A stretch of DNA of 64,000 nucleotides from Clostridiales bacterium (GTDB lineage: Bacteria; Bacillota; Clostridia; Clostridiales; Oxobacteraceae): contig JASEJN010000010.1 of the NCBI GenBank assembly GCA_030016385.1, positions 1-64,000 of the forward strand, given 5' to 3'. The notes under the pieces are model-generated. The model was not told the DNA's origin. It made no database searches and was given only the letters and a program-made list of their open reading frames with translations. Shown here piece after piece: positions 1 through 8,718 of the stretch. The translations under genes and the position numbers were made by a program. Each line of letters begins with the position of its first letter. Position 1 is the stretch's first letter.

Positions 1-94
1 AGCGACGAATGAGTGCTCAAAATAACATAGAGCTCATATTACGAATCAAAAAAATGAAAATAGACATTGGTTTTAAGATAAGCAGAAAAAAATA
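1..94. other. Left window edge, no gene seen
   Basis: A short AT-rich stretch downstream of the first acetyltransferase gene. I see no reading frame, terminator with a clear T-run or RNA gene in it. Confidence 0.4.
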
Positions 95-691
95 TCAGCG
101 ATTCGAAGAGTATTGCGAAAAGACCATTGCGTAATTCATTATGTGGGTTTCGGGGATTAAGCCTTTGTATACGACATTGAAGCCAAAATGACTGTAAAGG
201 ACCGCATTATTTTCACTCTGGGTTTCAAGATAGCATGAAGCCTTTATCCTTCTGCATTCCGACAGGACTTTCCCTATCAAAATGCTTCCATAGCCTTTTC
301 CCTGCATTGAAGGAGCCACTGCAAGAAGCATGAGATGGACGCTATAATCAGGCGCATATTTTTCATGGATCTTTGCGGCATATGTCTGATAATTATTTAT
401 TCTATCAAGTGCCGGAATGCCGAATTTAAAGGGAAGCAAAAGGCCTCCGCATTTTGCCGCAGTAAAATTTGAAAATTTCTTGCTTCCGGGAGGCCCTACA
501 ATCGCAGCACCTTCTATTAGATCGGATGAGATGAATATATCGCCGAAGCGAAAGCCATATTTGACCATAACATTGAAAACTTCAGGGAGAAGCCTTCTGC
601 GCCTTTCCTTGTCGGGAAAAAAATAACGGCATAATGGATAATTAAACATAGAATTCGAGACAAGTCCGGTAATATATCCGATATTGTCCAT
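95..691 (-). CDS. GNAT-family N-acetyltransferase
   Basis: Putative acetyl-CoA-dependent acyltransferase of about 198 residues; substrate unknown. The C-terminal half carries the GNAT acetyl-CoA loop (QGKGYGSIL), preceded by a strand-like LMLLAVAP segment and followed by LETQSENNAVLYSHFGF, the usual final GNAT motif. Its start overlaps the stop of the upstream acetyltransferase gene, so the two are probably translationally coupled. ATG at 691 was preferred to a GTG at 697; neither has a good ribosome binding site, which fits coupling. The N-terminal about 80 residues are less conserved and could set the substrate. Family assignment is firm, function is not. Confidence 0.8.
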   Translation of the reverse strand: MDNIGYITGLVSNSMFNYPLCRYFFPDKERRRRLLPEVFNVMVKYGFRFGDIFISSDLIEGAAIVGPPGSKKFSNFTAAKCGGLLLPFKFGIPALDRINNYQTYAAKIHEKYAPDYSVHLMLLAVAPSMQGKGYGSILIGKVLSECRRIKASCYLETQSENNAVLYSHFGFNVVYKGLIPETHIMNYAMVFSQYSSNR

Positions 692-693
692 AA

Positions 694-1263
694 TCACAGT
701 TCTTTATTATCGATAATTCCTTTAACGTATATGGATTCATATTCTTTATCCAGCATATCCATATATATTTCATCATATCTTTTGCCAGCTATCTCCTTGG
801 CTTCCCTTATTTGCCCAGCTTCTTTGAATCCTACTTTTTTGTAGCAGGAAATAGCCTGCTTATTATATGAATAAACTTTAAGACGTATATTATGAAGATT
901 CAATATATTGAATCCAAAATCCAATGCAAGCCTCAGCGCATCGGCACCGTAACCCTTGCCCCAGTATTCTTTGTCGCCGATAAAAATGCCTACCTCGGCG
1001 TTTCTATCTATATAATCCATTTTAGGGAATCCCAAATTTCCCAAAAGCCTGTCGGTTTTCAAATCTATAATGGCAAAGTTATACTCGCTCACCGACAGCC
1101 TCTCTAAAATCTCCTTTTCTTTCGAGGCCGTTATCAATTTTGACGCTAAAAGCATCCCAGCCGCCACTTCCATATCGCTGAGCCATTTTGTATATTTTTC
1201 ATAATCATCGACGTCAATGGGTGACAGATAACATTTTTGACCTATCATTTTTTTATAGTACAT
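694..1263 (-). CDS. GNAT-family acetyltransferase, RimJ/RimL-like
   Basis: A 189-residue protein with the layout of RimJ/RimL-type N-acetyltransferases: an N-terminal LSPIDVDDYEKYTKWL segment, a central VGIFIGDKEYWGKGYGADAL acetyl-CoA loop and a C-terminal SYNKQAISCYKKVGFKEAG motif. Members acetylate protein N-termini, small amines or antibiotics; the substrate here cannot be read from sequence. ATG at 1263 is used because an AAGGAGGAG site lies 6 bases upstream; a TTG 18 bases further out would place that site inside the gene. It overlaps the next acetyltransferase by a few bases, forming a two-gene unit downstream of nrdD. Confidence 0.85.
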   Translation of the reverse strand: MYYKKMIGQKCYLSPIDVDDYEKYTKWLSDMEVAAGMLLASKLITASKEKEILERLSVSEYNFAIIDLKTDRLLGNLGFPKMDYIDRNAEVGIFIGDKEYWGKGYGADALRLALDFGFNILNLHNIRLKVYSYNKQAISCYKKVGFKEAGQIREAKEIAGKRYDEIYMDMLDKEYESIYVKGIIDNKEL

Positions 1264-1350
1264 ATTAAACTCCTCCTTCAATAAATCAGTAAAATATTAC
1301 CTATCATTATAACATAAAAGCAAATGATTATGCGCAGTTGTTTTATGGCA

Positions 1351-3588
1351 TTACATCCCATGAGGCAGCCTGTGTTTCACTTCTTCCCTCTTTGCATGGT
1401 TGAAATTGGAAAGCTCCGCGAGATATCCCGTTATACGCCTTATCCTCGATATATCATCGCTTCCGCATATTGGGCAGCTCCCTTCGATAACGCCTGTATT
1501 GCCGCATTTTCTGCATCTGTCCACAGGAAAATTGACGGCTACATATCCCATATCGTTTTTCTCCATGCATTTCAAAATGCTGTACATTCCTTCGGTATTA
1601 TCCAATGGAGCCTCCTTGAGCTCAACATATGATATATGCCCTCCGTTGCATAGGTGATGGAATTTGCCTTCTATCCCGATCTTTTTGAATATGGAGATGG
1701 TGAATTCAACAGGGACATGAAATGAATTCGTATACCATGCCTTGTCCGTAACACCCTTGACAATGCCGAACTTCATCTTGTCCTTTTCCACGAACTTCTC
1801 GCAGAGGCCTTCCGCAGGAGTCGCAAGAAGCGAAAAGTTAAGATCATTATTTCTTGATGCCTCATCCACTTTTTTTCTCATAAACTTGATTATTTCATAT
1901 CCTAGACTGTCGGCGTCGCTGCTCTCTCCGTGGTGGGAGCCGGCAAGAGAGTAAAGGGCCTCCGCAAGGCCGATAAATCCGGTGCCAAGCGTGCCGTTTT
2001 TTATTGCATCCCCCACAGTTTCACCATTTTTTAAATCCCTGCATCCCATCCATACTTCGCTCATAAGGAACGGGAAATCCTCCTTGACGAATGTTGACTG
2101 GTAAGCAAGCCTCTCAAGCAGCTGTTCGATTACAAGATCCGCATAATAATCAAGCTCTGTAAAAAAAGTTTTCAGCACATTATTGTCTTTGAATTTTTCA
2201 GACATGCATATGCCGTATTTCTTTGAAATCTCATTAAATTTGGACTCTATTTCCGGAGTATATTTTACATAAAGTCTGGATTTTAATGCTATTCCCGGAA
2301 GATTTATGGTAGTGAATGAATCGTTGCCCCTCTCCTCACATGTCTGATGCTCCTCATCCTTGTGCCTGTTCCATGCGACAATCGTCCGGCATCCCATTAC
2401 GGGAACATCCGTAGGGAAACCCTTAAATAAAGAGCAGTCTTCAAATACATAATTAGGGAACAACCTCTTTGATGAAACCTTTAAAGCATACATTAGAAGG
2501 TCGTGGTTTGCAGTTCCATCTTCCCAGTTTATCCCTTTTTTAATCTTGAATATTATATTTGGGAACAGCGCCTGCTCGCCTTTTCCCAATCCGTTTTCAT
2601 AAGCTTTAAGGAGCGACTCGGTGACTATTCTTCCGTCTTCGGATGTGTCCGTGCCTACATTGATGCTTGTAAACGGCACCTGGGCCCCTGCACGGCTGTG
2701 CATGGAATTGAGGTTATGTACAAGAGATTCCATTGCCTGGAATGTTTCCTCCCTTGCATACCTGTCTGCGATTTCATATATCTTTTCCCCGTCCTCAACG
2801 ATGCCCAGTGTTTCAAAAGTCCTATTAAGCTGTCTTAGCTGCCATTGCCTCTCCAAGCTCACATATTTAGCCATATCGCGGTCAAAGAAACCATAGGCCT
2901 GGCCCCCATGCTGATCGTTCTGATTCGCCTGGAATATAATACAGGCTAATTGTGCGGCGGTTTTTATCCTTTTTGGAGGGCGTATAAATCCATGGCCTGT
3001 ATTAAACCCGTCATTCAGCAGCCGGCTCAGCTTTATGAATGTGCATGTGGTAGTCCCTACTCCAAACCACGAATAATCGTGCGGATAAATATAATTGTCA
3101 TCCATGGCTTTTTTTACATCTTCTGTTGTAAGAAATGATTCCGAATAATCCCTGCTCGCAGTTTCCGCAATTTGCAAGAGCTTGCTCGAAGGGCCGTTAC
3201 CGACATTTGCATTTTCCCTATCCGTTACCTTGATTATATCCGATATCCTTCTATATACTCTCTCTTTCCTTTTTCTTTCAATGGATCTTTTGTTTCTGTA
3301 TAATATATACTTCTTTGAGATATCAAAGAATCCGAGCTCTGATATCACCCTCTCGACGATATCCTGTACATGTTCCACTTCAACTGTCTTATTGCCCTCG
3401 AGATTAAGCCTTCTCATCACTTCTGCCGTAACAGCGGCAGCATTTTTTTTGCTCTCTTCCCTCTTCTCGGGCATTTCCTTACCGGCACACCCGCGTCTAT
3501 CTGCAAAAGCCTTCAATACGGCATTATATATTTTTCTGCTGTCAAAATCTATTACCCTGCCATCTCTTTTAACAATATTCCTGATCAA
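1351..3588 (-). CDS. nrdD: Anaerobic (class III) ribonucleoside-triphosphate reductase, large subunit
   Basis: Reduces ribonucleoside triphosphates to deoxyribonucleotides under anoxia by glycyl-radical chemistry. The 745-residue length fits the family. An ATP-cone allosteric domain occupies roughly residues 1-95, the ten-stranded barrel follows, and the C-terminus has a zinc site (Cys692, 695, 705, 708) just before the glycyl radical loop, with the radical Gly at about 721 in RRITGYLAEL. The start is TTG at 3588, nine bases after GGAGG; no better ATG is nearby. It lies 52 bp downstream of nrdG, so the activase gene comes first, and both sit behind a cobalamin riboswitch, which implies repression when B12 is plentiful. 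Confidence 0.97.
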   Translation of the reverse strand: MIRNIVKRDGRVIDFDSRKIYNAVLKAFADRRGCAGKEMPEKREESKKNAAAVTAEVMRRLNLEGNKTVEVEHVQDIVERVISELGFFDISKKYILYRNKRSIERKRKERVYRRISDIIKVTDRENANVGNGPSSKLLQIAETASRDYSESFLTTEDVKKAMDDNYIYPHDYSWFGVGTTTCTFIKLSRLLNDGFNTGHGFIRPPKRIKTAAQLACIIFQANQNDQHGGQAYGFFDRDMAKYVSLERQWQLRQLNRTFETLGIVEDGEKIYEIADRYAREETFQAMESLVHNLNSMHSRAGAQVPFTSINVGTDTSEDGRIVTESLLKAYENGLGKGEQALFPNIIFKIKKGINWEDGTANHDLLMYALKVSSKRLFPNYVFEDCSLFKGFPTDVPVMGCRTIVAWNRHKDEEHQTCEERGNDSFTTINLPGIALKSRLYVKYTPEIESKFNEISKKYGICMSEKFKDNNVLKTFFTELDYYADLVIEQLLERLAYQSTFVKEDFPFLMSEVWMGCRDLKNGETVGDAIKNGTLGTGFIGLAEALYSLAGSHHGESSDADSLGYEIIKFMRKKVDEASRNNDLNFSLLATPAEGLCEKFVEKDKMKFGIVKGVTDKAWYTNSFHVPVEFTISIFKKIGIEGKFHHLCNGGHISYVELKEAPLDNTEGMYSILKCMEKNDMGYVAVNFPVDRCRKCGNTGVIEGSCPICGSDDISRIRRITGYLAELSNFNHAKREEVKHRLPHGM

Positions 3589-3640
3589 CGAAACTACCTC
3601 CTTTAATTTACGAGCCGGCCAATTAAAAATGCAATATATA

Positions 3641-4132
3641 TTACTCTTCCATCACTACGGAGCCATTTGAAAGATGAAGTATTCTCTGGTTCCAGGAGCC
3701 TCTGAATTTTTTCTTCGGGAATTTCTTGTCCTTTTCAAAAGGGCCATCGACCAGAGTATCTATATATTTTATAGCCTTCAAATTTTTTACCTCTTCATAC
3801 AGGTATCCTGTATAACACCATATATTGAGGCTTTTTATTTTATTCTTCAATATCACAAGAAGCTCAAGAATCGCATCGCTCTGGTAGAGAGGGTCTCCCC
3901 CCGAAAGGGTTATGCCGTCAAAATCCCCTTCATATAATTTCTTTATAATATAATTGGCAACTTTTACTACCGGAATCCTGACACCGTTTTTTATATCCCA
4001 CGATTTCGGGTTCTGGCATTCCGGACAGTGATGAATACATCCACATGTGAAAATGACAAGCCTTATGCCTGTCCCGTCTGTCAGACTTTCTATTATTGAA
4101 TTATTTATATCCGATGCCAGATATATATCCAT
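3641..4132 (-). CDS. nrdG: Anaerobic ribonucleotide reductase activating protein (radical SAM)
   Basis: Activase that uses a [4Fe-4S] cluster and S-adenosylmethionine to install the glycyl radical on NrdD. The CxxxCxxC motif is at Cys32-Cys36-Cys39 and a SGGDPL SAM-binding motif follows near residue 80. ATG at 4132 (163 residues) was chosen because a GGGGAGGTG site precedes it by 8 bases; the open frame runs on upstream to 4225, but that stretch encodes no conserved sequence and runs towards the riboswitch terminator. It is first in the nrdG-nrdD unit. Confidence 0.95.
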   Translation of the reverse strand: MDIYLASDINNSIIESLTDGTGIRLVIFTCGCIHHCPECQNPKSWDIKNGVRIPVVKVANYIIKKLYEGDFDGITLSGGDPLYQSDAILELLVILKNKIKSLNIWCYTGYLYEEVKNLKAIKYIDTLVDGPFEKDKKFPKKKFRGSWNQRILHLSNGSVVMEE

Positions 4133-4228
4133 ATATTTAACACCTCCCCGCATCATCCAGTAAATAAAGGATGAAAATTTCGCTCCGGCGGAAACACAAT
4201 TTGTTCCGCCCATCATGTTTCCCATGAA

Positions 4229-4260
4229 ATAAAAAAACCTTTTTCATTAGGAAAAAGGCT
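4229..4260 (-). terminator. Intrinsic terminator of the cobalamin riboswitch
   Basis: Read on the minus strand, an 8-9 bp stem (GCCTTTTTC with GAAAAAGGT) with a 5-base loop is followed by a run of seven T. It lies between the B12 aptamer and nrdG, the expected expression platform for a transcriptional OFF switch. That ligand stabilises it is inference. Confidence 0.85.
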
Positions 4261-4344
4261 CACAAATTACAGAATATAATCTATCTAATATATATGAATA
4301 TGATTATATTCTAATTAATCAAATCATCATTTAGCATCCCCTTA

Positions 4345-4545
4345 TCCTCGTAAGCAGCAGCTTTTTAATACTTCATGGCAGGTTTCCTGACTCCAGGTCA
4401 TCATCCAGGCTATTGCCTTCCCATTTTATAAATAAGCAGTGGCATAAAAACAGCCGGATTCGCTGTTACAGTGGCGGGACCGCACCGGTATTCAACCGGT
4501 TTCCCTTTTGACTGCTATATTAATAGCAGCACCATAAAGTGTCAT
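4345..4545 (-). ncRNA. Cobalamin (B12) riboswitch upstream of nrdGD
   Basis: Minus-strand RNA with the hallmark cobalamin aptamer blocks in order: GGTGC near the 5' end, AAAAGGGAAACCGGTTGAAT, ACCGGTGCGG, CCCGCCACTGTAA, then the B12 box AGTCAGGAAACCTGCCATG at about 4375-4395. It is followed by an intrinsic terminator and nrdG-nrdD. B12 riboswitches are known on genes for B12-independent isozymes; the class III reductase is replaceable by the B12-dependent class II enzyme NrdJ, so cobalamin would switch nrdGD off. NrdJ itself is not in the window. Confidence 0.95.
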
Positions 4546-4568
4546 ATTCAATTTTCAACATTAATTAT

Positions 4569-4597
4569 ATTATAGTATTTTCCAAAATACAAGTCAG
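4569..4597 (-). promoter_or_regulatory. Probable sigma-A promoter of the riboswitch-nrdGD transcript
   Basis: Minus strand: -35 CTGACT, 17-base spacer, -10 TATAAT, about 25-30 bases upstream of the first conserved aptamer base. The spacer contains a small palindrome, GTATTTTGGAAAATAC, that does not match the NrdR box. Confidence 0.55.
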
Positions 4598-4612
4598 CAA
4601 AAAACGCAGTGT

Positions 4613-4797
4613 GTAATATTTAAAGAATATTATTCCAATCGCCAAGCTCTAAGTATATAGAGTTTGTAAACTCGTTTGGGCAGAATCAAAACTCGCTACG
4701 CTCAGACATTGATTCTGCTTATCCAAAACTTCGTTAACAGACTCTAAAGCCTTTCCGCTAATTGCTCTTTCCATAATATTCTTCAAATAATTTATAT
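4613..4797 (-). repeat. Long inverted-repeat element, copy A (about 185 bp)
   Basis: Nearly full-length copy of an interspersed palindromic family, oriented opposite to copy B at 30.2 kb. On the minus strand it opens with ATTATTTGAAGAATATTATG, then GGAAAGAGCAATTAGCGG, and closes with GCGATTGGAATAATATTC. The middle can fold: TTTGG pairs with CCAAA, and GCAGAATCAA pairs perfectly with TTGATTCTGC. No reading frame of note lies inside. Non-autonomous MITE or repeated structured RNA are both possible. Confidence 0.75.
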
Positions 4798-4924
4798 ACA
4801 CCCGAAAGCAGGATTTTATTTTTAAAGAATATTACGGAAGGGACATTCGTAAATTTTTGTAACAAATACGGCGCATTATTCGTAATAATGTAAGTAAAGG
4901 CAATATGTAAGGGAGGAAACCTTA

Positions 4925-5227
4925 TTGGAAAATCAGCAGTGGGAATATTGCTACCTCGATGTTTCATGCTCAAATGACAACAACTGGATGTGCAAGATTA
5001 CCTACTTCAGCCCGACAGGGATTATTTTAAGGGAGCTGCCGACATTGAAAAAAAGCAGATCTGAAAATACCAATCCATACTATAAGATCATAGGGATACT
5101 TGGTATGCACGGCTGGGAAGCCATATCGATCAATACTTCCTCTTCAAGGAATTCCACGGCATCAGGATATTTTAAAAGATTAGTCTTCCAGGGAAGAAAA
5201 ATCGACGACTTACAGGTAATGCTTTAA
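4925..5227 (+). CDS. Small hypothetical protein
   Basis: A 100-residue soluble protein starting at TTG, with GGGAGGAAACC just upstream. It contains no signal peptide or membrane segment. The pattern WEYC near the start and LGMHGWEAISI near residue 60 resembles short DUF4177-type proteins, but I do not recognise it with confidence. It is one of the few plus-strand genes here, isolated between a repeat element and a long hairpin that separates it from the convergent glycogen operon. Confidence 0.55.
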   Translation: MENQQWEYCYLDVSCSNDNNWMCKITYFSPTGIILRELPTLKKSRSENTNPYYKIIGILGMHGWEAISINTSSSRNSTASGYFKRLVFQGRKIDDLQVML

Positions 5228-5259
5228 TGCTTCAGGCTGCCTTTATCCTTTTTTACAAG

Positions 5260-5299
5260 CAGCCAAAAGCGGCTGGCATATGCCAACCGCTTTTGGCTG
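5260..5299. terminator. Near-perfect 40-base palindrome between convergent genes
   Basis: CAGCCAAAAGCGG is repeated inverted as CCGCTTTTGGCTG, with TGGCATATGCCA in the loop continuing the pairing. It lies between a plus-strand gene ending at 5227 and the last gene of the glycogen operon ending at 5310. Neither side has a classic T-run directly after the stem, so it may be a transcript end or a 3' stabiliser. Confidence 0.55.
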
Positions 5300-5309
5300 T
5301 AATAAACGA

Positions 5310-7235
5310 TCAACTTCCAATCAGCAGCTTTCCCTCTATGGGATTAAGGCTCACCGACAGATGTCCGCCGTTTGTCCTGATTTCCTTATTGTCATGAAGC
5401 ACGTCATGCAGCTTTTCTATACCCCATTTGTTCATGTCTATGTTTACCTGTTTTTTATCCCTTATGCTGCTGTTAAATATTATTACCGCAAAGCCATTTT
5501 CCCTTTTTTGGCCGAATATATCCTTTCCATTTTTGATTGTCCTTATAAACCCGTAAACGCTGCCGCTATGATAAACTGGAATGAAATAGCCTGTGCGAAG
5601 GGCGGAAACCCTATGCCTTACGGATATGATATTTCTGTACCATTTGTATAGCTCCATATCGCCGTCTTTCCAAGGGTAAGTACCCCGTGAAAACGGGTCT
5701 CCGCATCCTTCAACTCCGACTTCATCTCCGTAATATATACATGGCACTCCGGGAAATGCCATCTGGAATAAGGCCGCCGCCTTGAGCCTTCTTAGTGAAA
5801 GGATTTTCTGATCCAGGCTCAATTTTACCGACCCGGCATCCTTTTTAGATACATCTTCACAGCGGGCTTCCCCGAAAACCGTCCTAATCCTTACCGTATC
5901 ATGGCTTCCGAGAAAATTCATCATTGAATAAAAAACGCATTTTGGATAATTTTCATATATGCTCATAATACATTTGTGTAGCTGTAAAGCGTCCCATTCA
6001 TTCATAAAAAATTTGATTACCGCAAATCTGAGGGGATAATTTGTTGCAGAATCCAATTCGTCCCCCAGCAGATATTCCTTCATTTTTCCATAGCTTATCT
6101 TGTTTGATGCATCATCCCACACTTCCCCTATTATCACGGCATCTTGATCCTCACCCTTGACTACTGTCCTCATATTTTTAAGGAATCCGTCCGGAAGCTC
6201 ATCGGCCACATCCAACCTCCATCCTCTGCACCCGAGATGCATCCAGTATCTGACTACGCTGTCTCTATTGAATAATATAAAATCCTGATATGATTTTTCA
6301 AGTTCATTTACATTCGGCAGACTGTCTATCCCCCACCAGCATTCATACTTTTCAGGATATTCGATAAAATTATACCATGGGTAATAGGGTGAATCCTTCG
6401 ATTGATACGCCCCTTTGGAATCATAATGTCCAAACTTATTGAAATAAACGCTGTCGCTGCCTGTATGGCTGAATACGCCGTCGAGTATCACCGAAATCCC
6501 GAGATCTTTCGCCTTTTCACACAGCATCTTAAATGTCCGATTATCGCCGAACATAGGATCTATCTTCATATAGTCACCTGTATCATATTTATGATTCGAA
6601 GGAGATTCAAATATGGGGCTTAAGTAGATGACATCTATCCCGAGTTCCTTGAGGTAAGGGAGTTTTTTTATAATGCCAAGAAGATTTCCTCCGAAAAAAT
6701 CGTTGTTTAAGTTCTTCTCACCCGCTGCATATGGGATTTCACTCCAATTTTTATGTATTATGCGGCCTTCCTTCTTGTTTAGTATTTCCCCGTTCCTGTT
6801 TCCATTGCAAAATCTATCTACAAATATATGATACATAACGCCATCTTTAAACCAACCAGGCGTATAAAACCTTCTTTTATATACGGTTATCTGGTACGAA
6901 TCAGGCTCATGCCCGTATACTTCCCCCGCGCCTCCCTGATGCATACTGTTGTTTCCGTAATAGTAAATCCTGTCTGAAACATGAATTATAAAATAATACC
7001 ATAAAACGCAGGGCTCGTCCGGAGCCTTTATATTAACTTCAAATATTTTGCTATTCCCATTCATACATTCCATATTAAATTTTTCTTCACCATTTTCATC
7101 CGTCCATTTCCGCAACATAGCCGACTGCACTTTTATTTTCGTATCTGCTTTCAATCTTATAATAATGTTTTGGCCGCACGGCACCGCCCCAAACGGATTT
7201 CTATAGAATAAGTCCTGTGAGTCATGAAATATCAA
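5310..7235 (-). CDS. Alpha-amylase / neopullulanase-type GH13 glucosidase
   Basis: Predicted cytoplasmic alpha-glucan hydrolase of about 641 residues without a signal peptide. An N-terminal beta-sandwich (FYRNPFGAV onwards, about residues 1-130) precedes the GH13 barrel, with YHIFVDRF, DGVFSH, the nucleophile in GWRLDVADE (about Asp342), the acid/base in IIGEVWD (about Glu371) and FLGSHDT. TTG at 7235 is chosen: AGGCGGTG lies 8 bases upstream and it clears the glgA stop by 31 bp; the longer frame would overlap glgA by 71 bp and lacks a site. As the last gene of glgBCDA it probably debranches or hydrolyses glycogen or imported maltodextrins. Confidence 0.88.
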   Translation of the reverse strand: MIFHDSQDLFYRNPFGAVPCGQNIIIRLKADTKIKVQSAMLRKWTDENGEEKFNMECMNGNSKIFEVNIKAPDEPCVLWYYFIIHVSDRIYYYGNNSMHQGGAGEVYGHEPDSYQITVYKRRFYTPGWFKDGVMYHIFVDRFCNGNRNGEILNKKEGRIIHKNWSEIPYAAGEKNLNNDFFGGNLLGIIKKLPYLKELGIDVIYLSPIFESPSNHKYDTGDYMKIDPMFGDNRTFKMLCEKAKDLGISVILDGVFSHTGSDSVYFNKFGHYDSKGAYQSKDSPYYPWYNFIEYPEKYECWWGIDSLPNVNELEKSYQDFILFNRDSVVRYWMHLGCRGWRLDVADELPDGFLKNMRTVVKGEDQDAVIIGEVWDDASNKISYGKMKEYLLGDELDSATNYPLRFAVIKFFMNEWDALQLHKCIMSIYENYPKCVFYSMMNFLGSHDTVRIRTVFGEARCEDVSKKDAGSVKLSLDQKILSLRRLKAAALFQMAFPGVPCIYYGDEVGVEGCGDPFSRGTYPWKDGDMELYKWYRNIISVRHRVSALRTGYFIPVYHSGSVYGFIRTIKNGKDIFGQKRENGFAVIIFNSSIRDKKQVNIDMNKWGIEKLHDVLHDNKEIRTNGGHLSVSLNPIEGKLLIGS

Positions 7236-7266
7236 GAAGATCACCGCCTGCGCATCAATATTTCCA

Positions 7267-8706
7267 TCAATTGAAAGAAATAAGCTTATTGTAAAGCTCA
7301 ACATAGATGGAAGCCGATTTATCCCAGCTAAAGTCACATCCCATAGCCCTTCTCATAATCTCATTCCATATCTTTTTTTCATGATAGAATCCCAACGCCC
7401 TTTTTATGGTATAAAGCATGTCATCGGCGTTAAAGTTTGTAAAACTAAATCCGTTTCCTTCATTTGTAAATTCATTATACGAAAGCACGGTATCCACAAG
7501 TCCGCCAGTCTCACGTACTATTGGTATCGAGCCATATCTTAATGCAATAATCTGACCAAGTCCGCACGGTTCAAAATATGACGGCATCAAAAACATGTCG
7601 GACCCTGCATAAATCTTATGGGCGAGGGCATTATCGAATACTATGTTCGCCGAAACTTTGCCCTTGTATTTTAGGGAAGCGCCCTTAAAGAAGTCCTCAT
7701 ATGCCTCATCTCCCACGCCGAGCACCACAAGCTGTACATCAAGGTCCATGAGCCTTTCAAAAACATTTATGACAAGATCCAATCCTTTTGAATAAGCAAG
7801 CCTGGATACGATTCCGATAACGGGTTTATCAGCAGATACGTCAAGCCCCGAGTATTCCTGAAGCTTCAATTTATCGGCTGTCTTCCCCGCGATATTGTTT
7901 TCATCATAATTGGCAAATATATTCTTATCAGTCTCGGGGTTGTATTCATCATAGTCCAAACCGTTTAATATGCCATACAGATCTTTTTTTCTTGCATTCA
8001 GCAGGCCATCCAACCTTTCACCCATGTACGGATATTGTATTTCATATGCATATGTCGGGCTTACGGTATTTATAATATCCGAATATACCAGGGCACCTTT
8101 CATAAAGCTTACGCTTCCATAAAACTCAAGCTTATCATAAGTGAAATACTCATCGCCAAGTTCTAAAATATCTCCAAGTATCGACTTTGGAAATATGCCC
8201 TGATATTTAAGATTATGGATTGTGAAAAGCGTGCGTATTTTTTTATAAAGGCCGATCGAGCAGTACTTTGCCTTTAAAAGCACAGGTATCATCCCCGTCT
8301 GCCAGTCATTGCAGTGGATTATATTCGGTATAAAATCAAGATATGGCAGTGCTTCGAGCACTGCCCTGCAAAAATAAGCAAAGCATTCGCTGTCATCCAT
8401 ATATCCGTAAATCCTATCCCTTCCGAAATAATATTCATTATCTATAAAGTAAAACCTTACGCCGTTATAAGTGCATTCATATATGCCGCAATACTGTCTT
8501 CTCCATCCCAGATTTACAAAAAAATTGGTTTTGTAGAAAATATTTTTTTTAAGACTTTGAGGTATCGTCTTGTACAACGGCATTATCACCCTTATATCCA
8601 CGTCATTTTTTATGATGTATTTAGGCAGCGAACCCGCCACGTCCCCAAGGCCGCCTGTTTTTGCAAAAGGCGCCGCTTCCGATGATGCCATCAATACTTT
8701 TACCAT
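7267..8706 (-). CDS. glgA: Glycogen synthase (ADP-glucose:glucan glucosyltransferase)
   Basis: Elongates alpha-1,4-glucan from ADP-glucose in the cytoplasm. At 479 residues it has the GT5 length, with the KTGGLGDV ADP-glucose motif at residues 16-23, HCNDWQTG in the N-terminal Rossmann domain and the FEPCGLGQI retaining-GT motif in the C-terminal domain. ATG at 8706 has a GGGGGAG site upstream. It follows glgD by 12 bp and precedes the GH13 enzyme. Confidence 0.97.
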   Translation of the reverse strand: MVKVLMASSEAAPFAKTGGLGDVAGSLPKYIIKNDVDIRVIMPLYKTIPQSLKKNIFYKTNFFVNLGWRRQYCGIYECTYNGVRFYFIDNEYYFGRDRIYGYMDDSECFAYFCRAVLEALPYLDFIPNIIHCNDWQTGMIPVLLKAKYCSIGLYKKIRTLFTIHNLKYQGIFPKSILGDILELGDEYFTYDKLEFYGSVSFMKGALVYSDIINTVSPTYAYEIQYPYMGERLDGLLNARKKDLYGILNGLDYDEYNPETDKNIFANYDENNIAGKTADKLKLQEYSGLDVSADKPVIGIVSRLAYSKGLDLVINVFERLMDLDVQLVVLGVGDEAYEDFFKGASLKYKGKVSANIVFDNALAHKIYAGSDMFLMPSYFEPCGLGQIIALRYGSIPIVRETGGLVDTVLSYNEFTNEGNGFSFTNFNADDMLYTIKRALGFYHEKKIWNEIMRRAMGCDFSWDKSASIYVELYNKLISFN

Positions 8707-8718
8707 ATATATCTCCCC

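Noticed and set aside
4575..4591. GTATTTTGGAAAATAC palindrome as an NrdR box upstream of nrdGD
   Set aside because: It does not match the NrdR consensus and there is no second box at the expected distance; it lies within the promoter spacer.
4613..4797. Repeat copy A as an ordinary transcription terminator
   Set aside because: It is far longer than a terminator, lacks a T-run and recurs elsewhere with conserved ends.
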